Of a stretch of 64,000 nt of DNA, positions 18,904 through 28,471 are shown in pieces. Positions within the stretch are counted from its first letter, which is position 1. Each line of letters starts with the position of its first letter. Location: the NCBI GenBank assembly GCA_937928595.1, contig CALGJV010000031.1, positions 1 through 64,000 of the forward strand, written 5' to 3'. The DNA comes from an uncultured Phycisphaerae bacterium (lineage in GTDB: Bacteria > Planctomycetota > Phycisphaerae > UBA1845 > Fen-1342). A model generated the notes under the pieces. That model did no database searches and was not told where the DNA came from. It saw only the letters and a program-made list of their open reading frames with translations. The position numbers were made by a program, and so were the translations under genes.

Positions 18904-21900
18904 ATGAGTGGTTCCCCGCACCGCGAGCGCGCGTCAGGGCCCGGGGCGGCTGCGCCTGCGGGCAGCGGTACCGGGCCGGACGAGCGGACGCTCATATCCG
19001 GCAGCGGGGTGCCGGCGGACGACGTGACGGCGACGGTGCCGACGATCGCGGGGTACGAGCTGCGGGAGGAGATCCACCGGGGCGGGCAGGGGGTCGTGTA
19101 CCGCGCGGTGCAGCTCGGAACGAAGCGCGAGGTGGCGCTGAAGGTGCTGCTGGAGGGGCCGTTCGCGAGCGAGAGCACGCGGCGGCGGTTCGAGCGGGAG
19201 ATCGAGCTGGCGGCGGCCCTGCGGCACCCGAACATCGTGACGATTCTGGATTCGGGACTGAGCCTGGGGCGCTACTACTTCGCGATGGAGTACATCGCCG
19301 GGGAGCGGCTGGACCGCTACCTCGCGCGGCAGCGGCCGCCGCTGCGCGACTGCCTCCTGCTGTTCGAGAAGATCTGCAAGGCGGTGAACTTCGCGCACCA
19401 GCGCGGGGTGATCCACCGCGACCTGAAGCCGCCGAACATCCTGGTGGATGCGGAGGGGGAGCCGCACGTGCTCGACTTCGGACTGGCCAAGCACGTCAGT
19501 ACGCGGGCCGAGGGGGAGTCGACCGTGCAGATGCTCTCGACCAGCGGACAGATTCTCGGCACGGTCGCGTACATGTCGCCCGAGCAGGCGCTGGGCTCGC
19601 CCGACGTCGACGTGCGCAGCGACGTGTACTCGCTGGGCGTCATCTTCTACGAGGCGCTGACCGGCCAGCCGCCGTACGCCGTGACCGGGCCGCTGGGGGA
19701 GGTGCTCAACCGGATCGCGCACGACGACGCCGTCAGTCCGCGCTCGATCACGGCCCGGCTCTACGGCGCGCCCAAGATCAGCGACGAGCTGGCGACCATC
19801 CTGCTCAAGGCGCTCGAGAAGGAGCCGCCGCGCCGTTACCAGACCGCCGGCGAGCTGGCCCGTGACCTCCGCCGCCTGCTGGACGGCGACCCGATCGAGG
19901 CCAAGCGCGCCAGCGGCCTGTATATGCTGAAGAAGACGCTGCGGCGTTACCGGCTTCAGGCCGCGTCCGCCGGGCTGATCCTGGCGATGCTGATCGGCTT
20001 CCTGATCACGTTCGCGGTGCTGTTCACGAGCGAGCGCGACGCGCGGCAACGCGAGCGGGAGCAGGCCCAGGAGCTCGAGCGGGCCAAGGCCCGCACCGAG
20101 GCGGCGCTGGCGGAGGCCGAACAGCAGCGCGCGGAAGCGCAGGTCCAGCGGGCGGAAGCGCTGGCGGCCCAGCGGGAGCTCGAGCGCGCCCTCGTGCGGC
20201 AGCACATCCAGCGCGGCGACCTTGCGCTGACGCGCAGCGAGCTGAGCGAGGCGCGCGACAGCTACTGGGCGGCGTATCTGCTCGATCCCGGGCCGGCCGC
20301 GACCTGGGCGCTGCGCCGCTATTACCTCCAGACCGCGGAGTACGACAGCGAGCGGCTGGCCCTCCAGCTGAACGGACCTGCCTGCCTCGGCGCCCGCGGG
20401 CGGCTCGGGGCGGCGTGTACGACGCCGCTCGGGGTGACCGTGCGGGACCTGGAAGAGGCGGCAACGCTGGCGTGGCTGGCCGTGCCCGGGCCGGTGACGG
20501 AGCTCGCCGTCGGGGACGATGGTGCAGTCGCGGCGGCGGGCGCGGGCTGGGTGCGGGTGTGGCCGGCAGGAGCCAGCGTGCCGCGTGTGGCGGCGGCGCT
20601 GCCGGAGGGCTTCGGGCTGCACGCGCTCTTTGCCCTGCCGGGCGGGGCGGAGGCGGTCGTGGTGGGACGGCGACAGGTTCTGCGGCTGAGTGACGCGGGC
20701 CGGCCGCCGGTGGGGATTTCGTTGCGGGGCGTGGCGGCGGGCCGCGCCGACTACGCACCGGGTCTGCGCCGCGTTGCGGTGCCGACCTCGGTGGGGGTGG
20801 AGCTGGTGTCGGTGGACGAGGCCACCGCGGACGTGGTGTGGGTGGCGAAGAGCGCCCCGGCGCGCGCGGTGCGGTTCGAGGGGGACGAGCTGCTGGCGGT
20901 CCTGGCCGACGCCGTGTACGTCGCGCCGGTTGCGGAGTTGGAGCGTCGCGCGTGGACGCGGTTTCTCGAACTGGACGAACCCTGGGACCTGTTCGACCTG
21001 CGGCACGGGGTCGGCGCGATCGTGACGGCCACGCATGGGGGGCGGTTCGCCTACTTCGAAACCGGGGCCCCGCGGGGCAGCGCACAGCTGACGCGGGAGC
21101 GCATCGAGGAGCTCCGCCTGGTGAGCGGCGACCGGTCGGTCATGACGCTGGACGGGCGCGGGACGGTGTCGCGCTGGATCGAGGCGGAACGCGTCGCGCA
21201 GCGGCGGGCGATCTACGCCGGGGAAGTGGCCGCCTGGGCGACGTCGGCCGACGGCAGCACCGTGTTGTTGGCGACGCCCGACGGCCGCGTGCTGCTCTAT
21301 CGGCCGGCGGAGGCGGCGCTGCCGCGCACGCTGCTCCGGCCGAGGTTGCTGGGTGTCGGGGGCGGGGACCTGGCGCTGGCCCTCAGCGACGACGGCAGCC
21401 GGGCGCTGATCCGCGACCGGGCGGTGCTGCGGTTCGTGGACGTGGCGCGGGGGGAGGCTCGGCCGCTGGTCTGGCGGCACCCGCGGCTGACCGAGCCGTC
21501 GGCCGTATCGCTCAGCGGCGACGGCGCGCTGGCGGCGCTGCTCACGCGGAGCGGGCTGGGCGACGTGCAGCGGATCGTGGTGCTGCCGTGGCGCACGCCG
21601 GAGATGCCCGCCGAGCCGCCCGCGGGGCGCAACTTCGTCGGCGCGTTGGTGCGCGACATCGTGTTTGCGCCGCTCAGCACGCGTCTGCTCGTGGTCCGGT
21701 CGAACGGCGAGCTGCTCTTCTACGACGCGCGCGAGCTGCGCGACGCCGAGTCCCGCGGACTGCCGGGCGGCGCGGGGCCGCCCTGGCTGGAGCTGGAGGC
21801 GCCGCCGACGCAGGTGGCGTTCAACCGCAGCGGCGAGTACCTGGCGGCGGCGGGCGAGGACAACGTGCTGCGGATCGTGCTCGTGCCGCGGGCCAGCGTG

Positions 21901-22989
21901 CTGCACCGGGTGCCGTTGCCGCTGCCGGTCGCCGCCCTGGCGTTCAATCCGCAGGACGACGTGCTGCTGGCGCGGCTGGTTGACGGCACGGTGCGCCTGA
22001 TCGACCCCGCGACGGGGGAGTCGGTGGCAGCCTGGGCGCAGCCGGCGCGCACTCCGCGGCCGCTGGCGGCGTGGCTGGCGGTCGAAGACGGTCTGCTGCT
22101 GGGGGACGAGACGGGCGTGTACGAGCAGCGCTACCGCGACGCGGATGTGCTCATCGAGCGCAACCGCGCCCACGCGCGCGAGCGCGAGGTGCTGCGGCTC
22201 GTGGCGGACGGGCGTTTCGCGGCGGCGTGGAATGCGGCCGAGGCTGCGGGGCTTGGGTCGGACATGCTGGAGAGCATCGCCGAGCTGGCGCTGCGGCGAC
22301 GGATTCGGCTGCCCGCGGGGTGGACCGCGCGGCTGCTGGACGATCGGACGCCGCAGCGTACGTGGCTGCGTTTGGGTCATGCGGCCTACGACGGTGAGGA
22401 GTTTGCCCTGGCACGGGAGTGGCTCGAGCGGGCCCGGGAGCTCGGGGACGACGGGCTGGACGCCGTCACGCTCCAGCGCCTCGCCGAGTGTGCGTACCTG
22501 GCGGAGGACTACGCCGCCGCGGCAACCGGGCTGGCCGCGGCGCAGGCCGCGGCGGACTTTCCGCCGGCGCGGCTGCCGACCGTGTTGCTGGAGCGGGTGG
22601 CGGCCCTGATGCTCGCGGGGCGGCCCGCCGAAGCGCGGCAACTTGCGGTGCGGCTGGGCGAGTCCGAGACGTTGACGCGGAGCGGTGACCTGGTGGCGAC
22701 GACTGCGGCTCGTATTATCGGACGTTTTATGACCGGACTGGAGAGTGAGAGCATCGTGTCGGCCGGGCTGGACGGGTTGTTGGCGTCGTTCGCGGACCGG
22801 TCGCTGGATTACCGCGACGACGTGCACTTCTTTGCGGGAGAGCTGCTGCGGCGGCGCGGACGGCTGGAGGAGGCGGCCGTGCTCTACCAGCGGTGCATCG
22901 ACGTGGCGCGGGATATTTGGCCGGCGAGCTGGTCGCGGCATCGGTTGGCGCAACTCGCGGCGGGGGCTCGCCCGCAGGAGGCGCCATGA
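18904..22989 (+). CDS. Membrane Ser/Thr protein kinase with propeller-like and TPR-like extracytoplasmic domains
   Basis: A 1,361-residue Hanks-type kinase. The cytoplasmic kinase domain (about 50-330) has the glycine loop RGGQGVVYR, catalytic lysine K80 in VALKVL, the loop HRDLKPPNIL (D173, K175, N178) and DFGLAK (D191). One transmembrane helix lies near 354-376, followed by a charged coiled coil rich in E, R, Q and A (about 377-440). A long region (about 460-1060) with repeated short beta-strand blades such as LALALSDDGSRALIRD resembles a WD40-like propeller. A TPR-like helical C-terminus follows. Such kinases are frequent in planctomycetes. The stop overlaps the purD start (ATGA), so the two are translationally coupled. 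The ligand and targets are unknown. Confidence 0.88.
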   Translation: MSGSPHRERASGPGAAAPAGSGTGPDERTLISGSGVPADDVTATVPTIAGYELREEIHRGGQGVVYRAVQLGTKREVALKVLLEGPFASESTRRRFEREIELAAALRHPNIVTILDSGLSLGRYYFAMEYIAGERLDRYLARQRPPLRDCLLLFEKICKAVNFAHQRGVIHRDLKPPNILVDAEGEPHVLDFGLAKHVSTRAEGESTVQMLSTSGQILGTVAYMSPEQALGSPDVDVRSDVYSLGVIFYEALTGQPPYAVTGPLGEVLNRIAHDDAVSPRSITARLYGAPKISDELATILLKALEKEPPRRYQTAGELARDLRRLLDGDPIEAKRASGLYMLKKTLRRYRLQAASAGLILAMLIGFLITFAVLFTSERDARQREREQAQELERAKARTEAALAEAEQQRAEAQVQRAEALAAQRELERALVRQHIQRGDLALTRSELSEARDSYWAAYLLDPGPAATWALRRYYLQTAEYDSERLALQLNGPACLGARGRLGAACTTPLGVTVRDLEEAATLAWLAVPGPVTELAVGDDGAVAAAGAGWVRVWPAGASVPRVAAALPEGFGLHALFALPGGAEAVVVGRRQVLRLSDAGRPPVGISLRGVAAGRADYAPGLRRVAVPTSVGVELVSVDEATADVVWVAKSAPARAVRFEGDELLAVLADAVYVAPVAELERRAWTRFLELDEPWDLFDLRHGVGAIVTATHGGRFAYFETGAPRGSAQLTRERIEELRLVSGDRSVMTLDGRGTVSRWIEAERVAQRRAIYAGEVAAWATSADGSTVLLATPDGRVLLYRPAEAALPRTLLRPRLLGVGGGDLALALSDDGSRALIRDRAVLRFVDVARGEARPLVWRHPRLTEPSAVSLSGDGALAALLTRSGLGDVQRIVVLPWRTPEMPAEPPAGRNFVGALVRDIVFAPLSTRLLVVRSNGELLFYDARELRDAESRGLPGGAGPPWLELEAPPTQVAFNRSGEYLAAAGEDNVLRIVLVPRASVLHRVPLPLPVAALAFNPQDDVLLARLVDGTVRLIDPATGESVAAWAQPARTPRPLAAWLAVEDGLLLGDETGVYEQRYRDADVLIERNRAHAREREVLRLVADGRFAAAWNAAEAAGLGSDMLESIAELALRRRIRLPAGWTARLLDDRTPQRTWLRLGHAAYDGEEFALAREWLERARELGDDGLDAVTLQRLAECAYLAEDYAAAATGLAAAQAAADFPPARLPTVLLERVAALMLAGRPAEARQLAVRLGESETLTRSGDLVATTAARIIGRFMTGLESESIVSAGLDGLLASFADRSLDYRDDVHFFAGELLRRRGRLEEAAVLYQRCIDVARDIWPASWSRHRLAQLAAGARPQEAP

Positions 22990-24236
22990 ACGTGCTGGTG
23001 ATCGGATCGGGCGGGCGTGAACACGCGCTGTGTTACGCGTTGCGCCGCAGTCGGGGGCTCGGACGCCTGTTCATCCTTCCGGGCAACGCGGGCACCGCGG
23101 AACTTGGCACCAACGTGCCCGGGGACCCGAGCGATTTCCAGTTGGCGCTCGAGGTGGCCCGGCGCGAGGACATCGGCCTGACGATCGTCGGCCCCGAGGA
23201 TCCGCTGGCCGCCGGTATCGTGGACGCGTTCGAGGCGGCCGGTCTCCGGATCTTCGGTCCGACGGCGGCCGCGGCCCGGATGGAGTCGGACAAAGCGTTC
23301 GCCAAGCAGCTCATGCGGCAGTACGCGGTGCCGACGGCCGACGCGCGGATCTTCGACGATTTCGAGCTCGCGCGCGAGTACATCGCGACGCGGGACGAGG
23401 CGGTGGTGGTGAAGGCGGCCGGACTGGCGAAGGGCAAGGGGGTGATCGTTTGCGCGGATCCCGCCGACGCGATCCTGGCCGCGGAGCGAATCCTGGTGGA
23501 CCGGGTGTTCGGCGACGCCGGGGCGCGCATCGTGGTGGAGGAACGGCTGCTGGGGAGGGAGGCGTCGCTGCTGGCGATCGTGGACCGCCACACGTCGTAC
23601 CTGCTCGAGCCGGCCCAGGACCACAAGCGGCTGGGAGACGGCGACACCGGCCCGAACACGGGCGGGATGGGGGCGTTCTGTCCGACGCCGCTGGTGACGG
23701 AGGCGGTGCTGCGGCAGGTGCAGACGCAAATTCTTGTGCCCGTGCTCGATGCGCTGGTCCGCGAGGGGATCCCTTACCGCGGCGTGTTGTACCTGGGCCT
23801 CATGCTCACGTCGGCCGGTCCGAAGGTGCTCGAGTTCAATTGCCGGTTCGGCGACCCGGAAGCCCAGGCGATTCTGCTGCGGCTGCGCTCGGACCTGTTG
23901 GAGCTGCTGAACGCCGCGGTGGACGGGCGTCTGGAAGAGGCGGTGGTGAGCTGGGACCCGCGGCCCGCACTGTGTGTCGTGATGGCGTCGGCCGGGTACC
24001 CGGAGGCCGTGCGAACCGGCGTGCCGATCACCGGCCTGCCGCCGGCGGCGGAGGACGCGGTCGTGTTCCACGCCGGGACGCGGCGCGTGGGCGACGCGGT
24101 GGTGACGGCCGGGGGGCGGGTGCTGGGCGTGACGGCGCTGGGGGCGACGCTGGCGGATGCGCGACGGCGGGCGTATGACCTGGTCGCCCAGATCCGCTTC
24201 GAGGGGGCGCAATACCGCACCGATCTGGGGGCCTAG
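22986..24236 (+). CDS. purD: Phosphoribosylamine-glycine ligase (GARS)
   Basis: A 416-residue ATP-grasp enzyme that joins glycine to phosphoribosylamine in de novo purine synthesis. The N-terminus MNVLVIGSGGREHALCYAL is diagnostic. The ATP-grasp core carries VVVKAAGLAKGKGVIVC and LEPAQDHKRLGDGDTGPNTG, and the metal site lies in EFNCRFGDPEAQ. Length is normal for the family. The ATG overlaps the stop of the upstream Ser/Thr kinase by four bases and the glyoxalase-fold gene follows after 13 bases, so all three probably form one operon. Confidence 0.96.
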   Translation: MNVLVIGSGGREHALCYALRRSRGLGRLFILPGNAGTAELGTNVPGDPSDFQLALEVARREDIGLTIVGPEDPLAAGIVDAFEAAGLRIFGPTAAAARMESDKAFAKQLMRQYAVPTADARIFDDFELAREYIATRDEAVVVKAAGLAKGKGVIVCADPADAILAAERILVDRVFGDAGARIVVEERLLGREASLLAIVDRHTSYLLEPAQDHKRLGDGDTGPNTGGMGAFCPTPLVTEAVLRQVQTQILVPVLDALVREGIPYRGVLYLGLMLTSAGPKVLEFNCRFGDPEAQAILLRLRSDLLELLNAAVDGRLEEAVVSWDPRPALCVVMASAGYPEAVRTGVPITGLPPAAEDAVVFHAGTRRVGDAVVTAGGRVLGVTALGATLADARRRAYDLVAQIRFEGAQYRTDLGA

Positions 24237-24249
24237 GCGGAGAACGGCC

Positions 24250-24687
24250 ATGTTGACCATCGGCGATATCTACATCTTCGTCAGCGACTTCAACCTGGCC
24301 CTGCGCTTCTGGCAGGACGGTCTCGGGCTCGAGGTCGCCGAGCAGGAGGTGACGAAATCGAGCGCCTTTGCCGTGCTGGAGTTTCCCGACGGCGGGCCCG
24401 CCCTGCGTCTGTTCGGCGGCGTGGCGCCGTGGCCGCCGGGCCAGCGGCCCGAGACCGGCAGCCGCCCGATGGTCCAGTTCGACGTGCTCACGGACACGTT
24501 CGACGAGACGCTCGTGCGAGTGCTCGAAGCGGGCGGACGGACGGCCGGCGAGGTTGAGGAATACGACGGCAACCGGATCGTGTCCGTGGCCGATCCGGAT
24601 GGCAACACCTTCGACCTCGTGGAGTTGCCGCCGGAGGCGGAGGATGGCGTTGCCGGCCGGTCGGGGGCCCGCGACGAGGTCGAGTGA
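24250..24687 (+). CDS. VOC (glyoxalase/bleomycin-resistance fold) family protein
   Basis: A 145-residue protein of the vicinal oxygen chelate fold. Two beta-alpha-beta-beta-beta modules are recognisable: the first starts IGDIYIFVSDFNLALRFWQDGLGL, and the second includes MVQFDVLTDTFDETL and ends SVADPDGNTFDLVEL, the usual C-terminal signature. The family includes glyoxalases, dioxygenases and resistance proteins, so activity cannot be assigned. It lies 13 bases after purD on the same strand. Confidence 0.8.
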   Translation: MLTIGDIYIFVSDFNLALRFWQDGLGLEVAEQEVTKSSAFAVLEFPDGGPALRLFGGVAPWPPGQRPETGSRPMVQFDVLTDTFDETLVRVLEAGGRTAGEVEEYDGNRIVSVADPDGNTFDLVELPPEAEDGVAGRSGARDEVE

Positions 24688-24905
24688 ACGCGGCCTGCGC
24701 CGCATGCGGGGCTTGGGAGTCGCGGGTCGGGTGCGCGACGCGCGGGACGGGCGAGAAGCGTCGCATCGGCGGTGATAATTTTGGGCGGTGAGGACCGATA
24801 GACAGAGGGAGGAGTGTGGAGCGGGTCGTGTTCATGGCCGCGCCACCGCCCGGTTCGGGGTGAGGAGCATGTCTGCGGGGAGGCCGGAAGCGCCGGAGGT
24901 CGAGC

Positions 24906-26522
24906 GTGGCCGACAACGAACGCGCCGAGGCTCAAGCGTTTCCCGAGTTCGAGGAGCGGCTGCCGCGGGCCGTCGTGCTCGGCCAGGCCGCGGAAGTTGA
25001 AAGTCACCCGTTTTTACCCCGACTGCTTGACGCGTTGCCGGACGCGGTGCTGCTCCTGAATTCGCGGCGGCAGATCGTCTTCGCCAATCGGGAGATGCAG
25101 CGAGTTCTGGGCGATCGCCCGCGGGAGGCGATCGTGGGGCTCCGCCCGGGGGAGGCGCTGGGCTGCGCCCATGCCGGCGACGGGCCGCGCGAGGGCGGGA
25201 CGTCGCCGGCGTGTCGTTTCTGCGGGGCGCTGGCGGCGTTTCTGGAGAGTCAGCGTGCGGCCGCGCGGGCGTGCCGCAGCAGCCGGCTGTTGTGCGCGGG
25301 TGCGGATGGTCCGCGAGCCTACGACGCGTTGGTCGTGGCGACGCCGGTGACGCTGGACGGGCACACGTTTACGCTGCTGGTGTTGCGGGACCGCGAAGCG
25401 GAGTGGCGGCGTGCGGTGCTGGACGGGGTTCTGTTCCACGACGCGCTGAACCTCGCGGGGGCGTTGCAGGGACTTGTGCAACTGCTCATGGCAGAGCGGC
25501 GGGAGCGCGCGCGGGGGCTGCTCAACCGCCTGAGACACATCACCGGCCGTCTGGTGGCGACGCTGCGTGAGCACCGGGATTTCGCGGCGGCGGAGCGCGG
25601 ACAGCTCCAGGCCGAGCCGGAGTCCGTGCCAGTGGCGGCGGTGCTGTCGGAACTGGCGACGTTGTACACGACCCACCCCGTCAGCGCGCGGCGGCGGATT
25701 CGGCGGGCGTTTCAGGTGCCGGCGGACGCGTGCGTGTGGGCGAACCGGAACCTGTTGCTGCGGGTTCTGGGCAATTTGCTCAAGAATGCGCTGGAGGCGA
25801 CGCGTCCGGGCGGGACGGTCACGGTGACGGCCGAGGCTGTGGAGGGGGGGCGGGTGCGGTTCGGGATCCACAACGCAAGAGCGATGCCGCCGGAGGTCCA
25901 GGCGCAAGTTTTTCAGCGTTCGTTCAGCACGAAGGGGGATCCGGGGCGGGGGCTGGGCACGTTCAGCGCGAAACTGCTGACGGAGCGGTATCTGCGGGGA
26001 GAAATCGGTTTCACGAGCACGGAAGCCGAGGGGACCACGTTTACGGTGACCTTGCCGGCGGCCAGACGAATCGCGTCGGTCGCGCAAGGCGGCACGGAAA
26101 CGCGGCTGGACGGGGTTTCGATCCTGTTGGCGGACGATGACCCTGACAGCCGGTGGCTGGGATTGCATCTGCTGGAGTCGGCCGGAGCGACCGTGAAGGC
26201 GGTGAGTGACGGGGTCGAAGTGCTGGCGGCGGTGCAGGCCGGAGAGCGGTTCGATCTGGTGCTCCTGGACATGCGCATGGCGCGGATGGATGGCATCGCC
26301 ACGGTGCGGGCGCTGCGCGAGCGCGGATACACCGGGGCGTTGGTGGCGCTTACGGCCAGCGGACGGATCGCGGCGGACGTGTGGCGGGCGTCCGGCGGCG
26401 ACGCCTGGCTGGATAAGACGCTTGATCCGCCGGAACTGTTGGCGGCGCTGGGGGAGCTGGTTTCGGTACGTCGATGCCTGCCGCGACCGGAGGCTGTCGG
26501 CAGCCTGACGACGGGCATTTAG
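24906..26522 (+). CDS. Hybrid PAS-histidine kinase-response regulator (first paralog)
   Basis: A 538-residue soluble hybrid kinase. A PAS-like domain begins LPDAVLLLNSRRQIVFANRE and carries a cluster C87-x-H89, then C103-x2-C106. The phosphoacceptor helix has FHDALNLAGAL (H178, followed by Asp), and the ATPase domain has LGNLLKNALEATRPGG and GRGLGTFSAKLL. A receiver domain with D455 in LLDMRMARMDG and a DKTLDPPEL terminus follows. No transmembrane segment is seen, so it senses inside the cell. The GTG start has GGAGG six bases upstream. It has a downstream paralog of the same layout, and 280 bases separate the two. Signal and output are unknown. Confidence 0.85.
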   Translation: MADNERAEAQAFPEFEERLPRAVVLGQAAEVESHPFLPRLLDALPDAVLLLNSRRQIVFANREMQRVLGDRPREAIVGLRPGEALGCAHAGDGPREGGTSPACRFCGALAAFLESQRAAARACRSSRLLCAGADGPRAYDALVVATPVTLDGHTFTLLVLRDREAEWRRAVLDGVLFHDALNLAGALQGLVQLLMAERRERARGLLNRLRHITGRLVATLREHRDFAAAERGQLQAEPESVPVAAVLSELATLYTTHPVSARRRIRRAFQVPADACVWANRNLLLRVLGNLLKNALEATRPGGTVTVTAEAVEGGRVRFGIHNARAMPPEVQAQVFQRSFSTKGDPGRGLGTFSAKLLTERYLRGEIGFTSTEAEGTTFTVTLPAARRIASVAQGGTETRLDGVSILLADDDPDSRWLGLHLLESAGATVKAVSDGVEVLAAVQAGERFDLVLLDMRMARMDGIATVRALRERGYTGALVALTASGRIAADVWRASGGDAWLDKTLDPPELLAALGELVSVRRCLPRPEAVGSLTTGI

Positions 26523-26802
26523 CGGTTCGCGTGCGGCGGTGCTGACCGGATGACGGGGGGCTACGGCCGACGGTCGGGGGTGGTGGGTTGCTGCTCCGTG
26601 GCCGCCGGGCCGTCGGGACCGGGACGGGGACGCGTTTATTGTGACCATCGGGCCGATCCAGACGGCCGTGCTGGGGTTCTTCGATGTGGGGGTCGGCTTG
26701 TGTCGATAGGTAAGGGAGTGCCGGTAGCCGCTTTGGCTTGGGCTCGGGTTCGTAGGGCGAAAGGTTGCACGGTCGACGGCGCGGCACGGGAGGTCCGTGG
26801 GC

Positions 26803-28404
26803 ATGGATTCGAACGAGCAGCCTGAAGCGCCCGGTACGACTTTTCACGCCCCGGCCGAGCGCGCGCCCGCCGACGCGGTTGGCACGCAGGCCCGGATGGT
26901 GGCCGACCAACCGCTCCTCTGTGCGGTATTGGATGCGTTGCCGGACGGCGTGCTCCTGCTGAACGCGCAGCGTCAGATCCTGTTCGCGAACGAAGCCGCG
27001 CGGCTGCTGCTCGGGGGGGGGCCGGGCGAAGCGTTGCTGGGCCTGCGGCCGGGCGAGGCTCTGCACTGCACGCACGCGGAGGAGGGGCCGGGCGGGTGCG
27101 GCACCAGTGAGTCGTGCCGGTGGTGCGGCGCGGTCAATGCCATCCTGGACAGCCAGCGGACGGGGACGAAGGCGAGCCGCAACGGCTGGTTGTCATGCGA
27201 CTGCACGGCCGGCCCGCGCGCGCTGGACGTGGCGATCCTGGCATCACCGCTCGAGCTGGACGGCCGGTCGCTGACCCTGTTGACGTTGCGCGACCGCGAA
27301 GCGGAGTCGCGGCGGGCCGTGCTCGAACGCGTGTTCTTCCACGATGTGCTGAACCTGGCCGGCGCGTTGCGGGGGCTCGTGCGGGTGTTGGCCGACAATC
27401 CACAGGAAGTGTCGCGGGGCCTGCTCAACCGCCTGGGTCACATCAGCGACCGCATCGTGGCGGCGATTCGCGAACAGCGCGATCTGACGGCCGCGGAGCG
27501 CGGGGAGCTTGAGCCGCAGCTGGGGCCGGTACCGGTCGCGGCGGTGTTGACCGAGCTCGAGTCGCTCTACGCGAGTCACCCGGTTGCCGCCGGGCGCACG
27601 GTCCGCTGGCGGCGGGTTGCGCCGGCCGACCTCTGCGTGCGCGCCGACCGCGGGCTGCTGCTGCGCGTGCTGGGCAACCTGCTGAAGAACGCGTTGGAGG
27701 CGACGCCGGTGGGCGGGGCGGTGACGGTGACCGCGGAGGCGGCCGCCGACGGGCGGGTGCGGTTCCGCGTGCACAACCCGGGGCACATGCCGTTGGATGT
27801 CCAGGCGCAGGTCTTCCAGCGGTCGTTCAGCACGAAGGGCGGGACCGGCCGCGGCCTGGGGACGTTCGGCGCGAAGCTGCTGACGGAGCGGTACTTGGGG
27901 GGGCGGATTGGTTTCACCAGCACGCCGGGCGAGGGCACGACATTCACTGTCACGCTGGTCGCCGCGGTGGCGGAACCGCGAAGGACTCCGGAAGGTGCGG
28001 ACCGCGCGAACCGACTGGCGGGCCTGTCCGTGCTGCTGGCCGAGGATGATCCCGACTGCCGCTGGCTCACAAGGCGCGTGCTCGAGTCGGCCGGCGCCCG
28101 CGTCACCGAAGTCGGCGATGGCGCGGGCGTGCTCGCTGCGGTGGAGCGCGGCGAAGCCTGCCACCTGATCCTGCTGGACGTCGAGATGCCGCTCCTGGAC
28201 GGGCTCACTACAGCCCGGACCTTGCGGGCCCGCGGGTTCAGAGGCCCGATTCTGGCACTGACGGCGCGCGGTGGCGGCGCGCGGGACGCCGCGCGGGCCG
28301 CCGGCTGCGACGGGTGCCTGGACAAGTCCCTTGAACCGCGTGACCTGGTCGCCGCCGTGGCTCAGCAAGTCGGGCACTTGTGCCCCGCGGGCGAGCCGCG
28401 GTGA
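26803..28404 (+). CDS. Hybrid PAS-histidine kinase-response regulator (second paralog)
   Basis: A 533-residue paralog of the preceding gene with the same domain order. Its PAS cluster is fuller: C89, H91, C99, C105 and C108, the middle cysteine (C99) being absent from the first copy. The phosphoacceptor is FHDVLNLAGAL (H180), the ATPase domain has LGNLLKNALEATPVGG and GRGLGTFGAKLL, and the receiver aspartate is D459 in LLDVEMPLLDG. The ATG at 26803 is preferred because the GGAGG lies nine bases upstream; a GTG two codons earlier is too close to it. The four Cys and one His could bind a metal or Fe-S centre, which is inference. Confidence 0.85.
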   Translation: MDSNEQPEAPGTTFHAPAERAPADAVGTQARMVADQPLLCAVLDALPDGVLLLNAQRQILFANEAARLLLGGGPGEALLGLRPGEALHCTHAEEGPGGCGTSESCRWCGAVNAILDSQRTGTKASRNGWLSCDCTAGPRALDVAILASPLELDGRSLTLLTLRDREAESRRAVLERVFFHDVLNLAGALRGLVRVLADNPQEVSRGLLNRLGHISDRIVAAIREQRDLTAAERGELEPQLGPVPVAAVLTELESLYASHPVAAGRTVRWRRVAPADLCVRADRGLLLRVLGNLLKNALEATPVGGAVTVTAEAAADGRVRFRVHNPGHMPLDVQAQVFQRSFSTKGGTGRGLGTFGAKLLTERYLGGRIGFTSTPGEGTTFTVTLVAAVAEPRRTPEGADRANRLAGLSVLLAEDDPDCRWLTRRVLESAGARVTEVGDGAGVLAAVERGEACHLILLDVEMPLLDGLTTARTLRARGFRGPILALTARGGGARDAARAAGCDGCLDKSLEPRDLVAAVAQQVGHLCPAGEPR

Positions 28405-28471
28405 AGCGCCTCGGGCGCGCGACGACGGGTGCTTCTCAGGGCCCGCCCCGGGCCGCATAATTCGCCGCACC

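Noticed and set aside
18934-22953. A 1,339-codon minus-strand open frame opposite the Ser/Thr kinase
   Set aside because: Low-complexity His-, Arg- and Pro-rich translation, antisense to a clear kinase.
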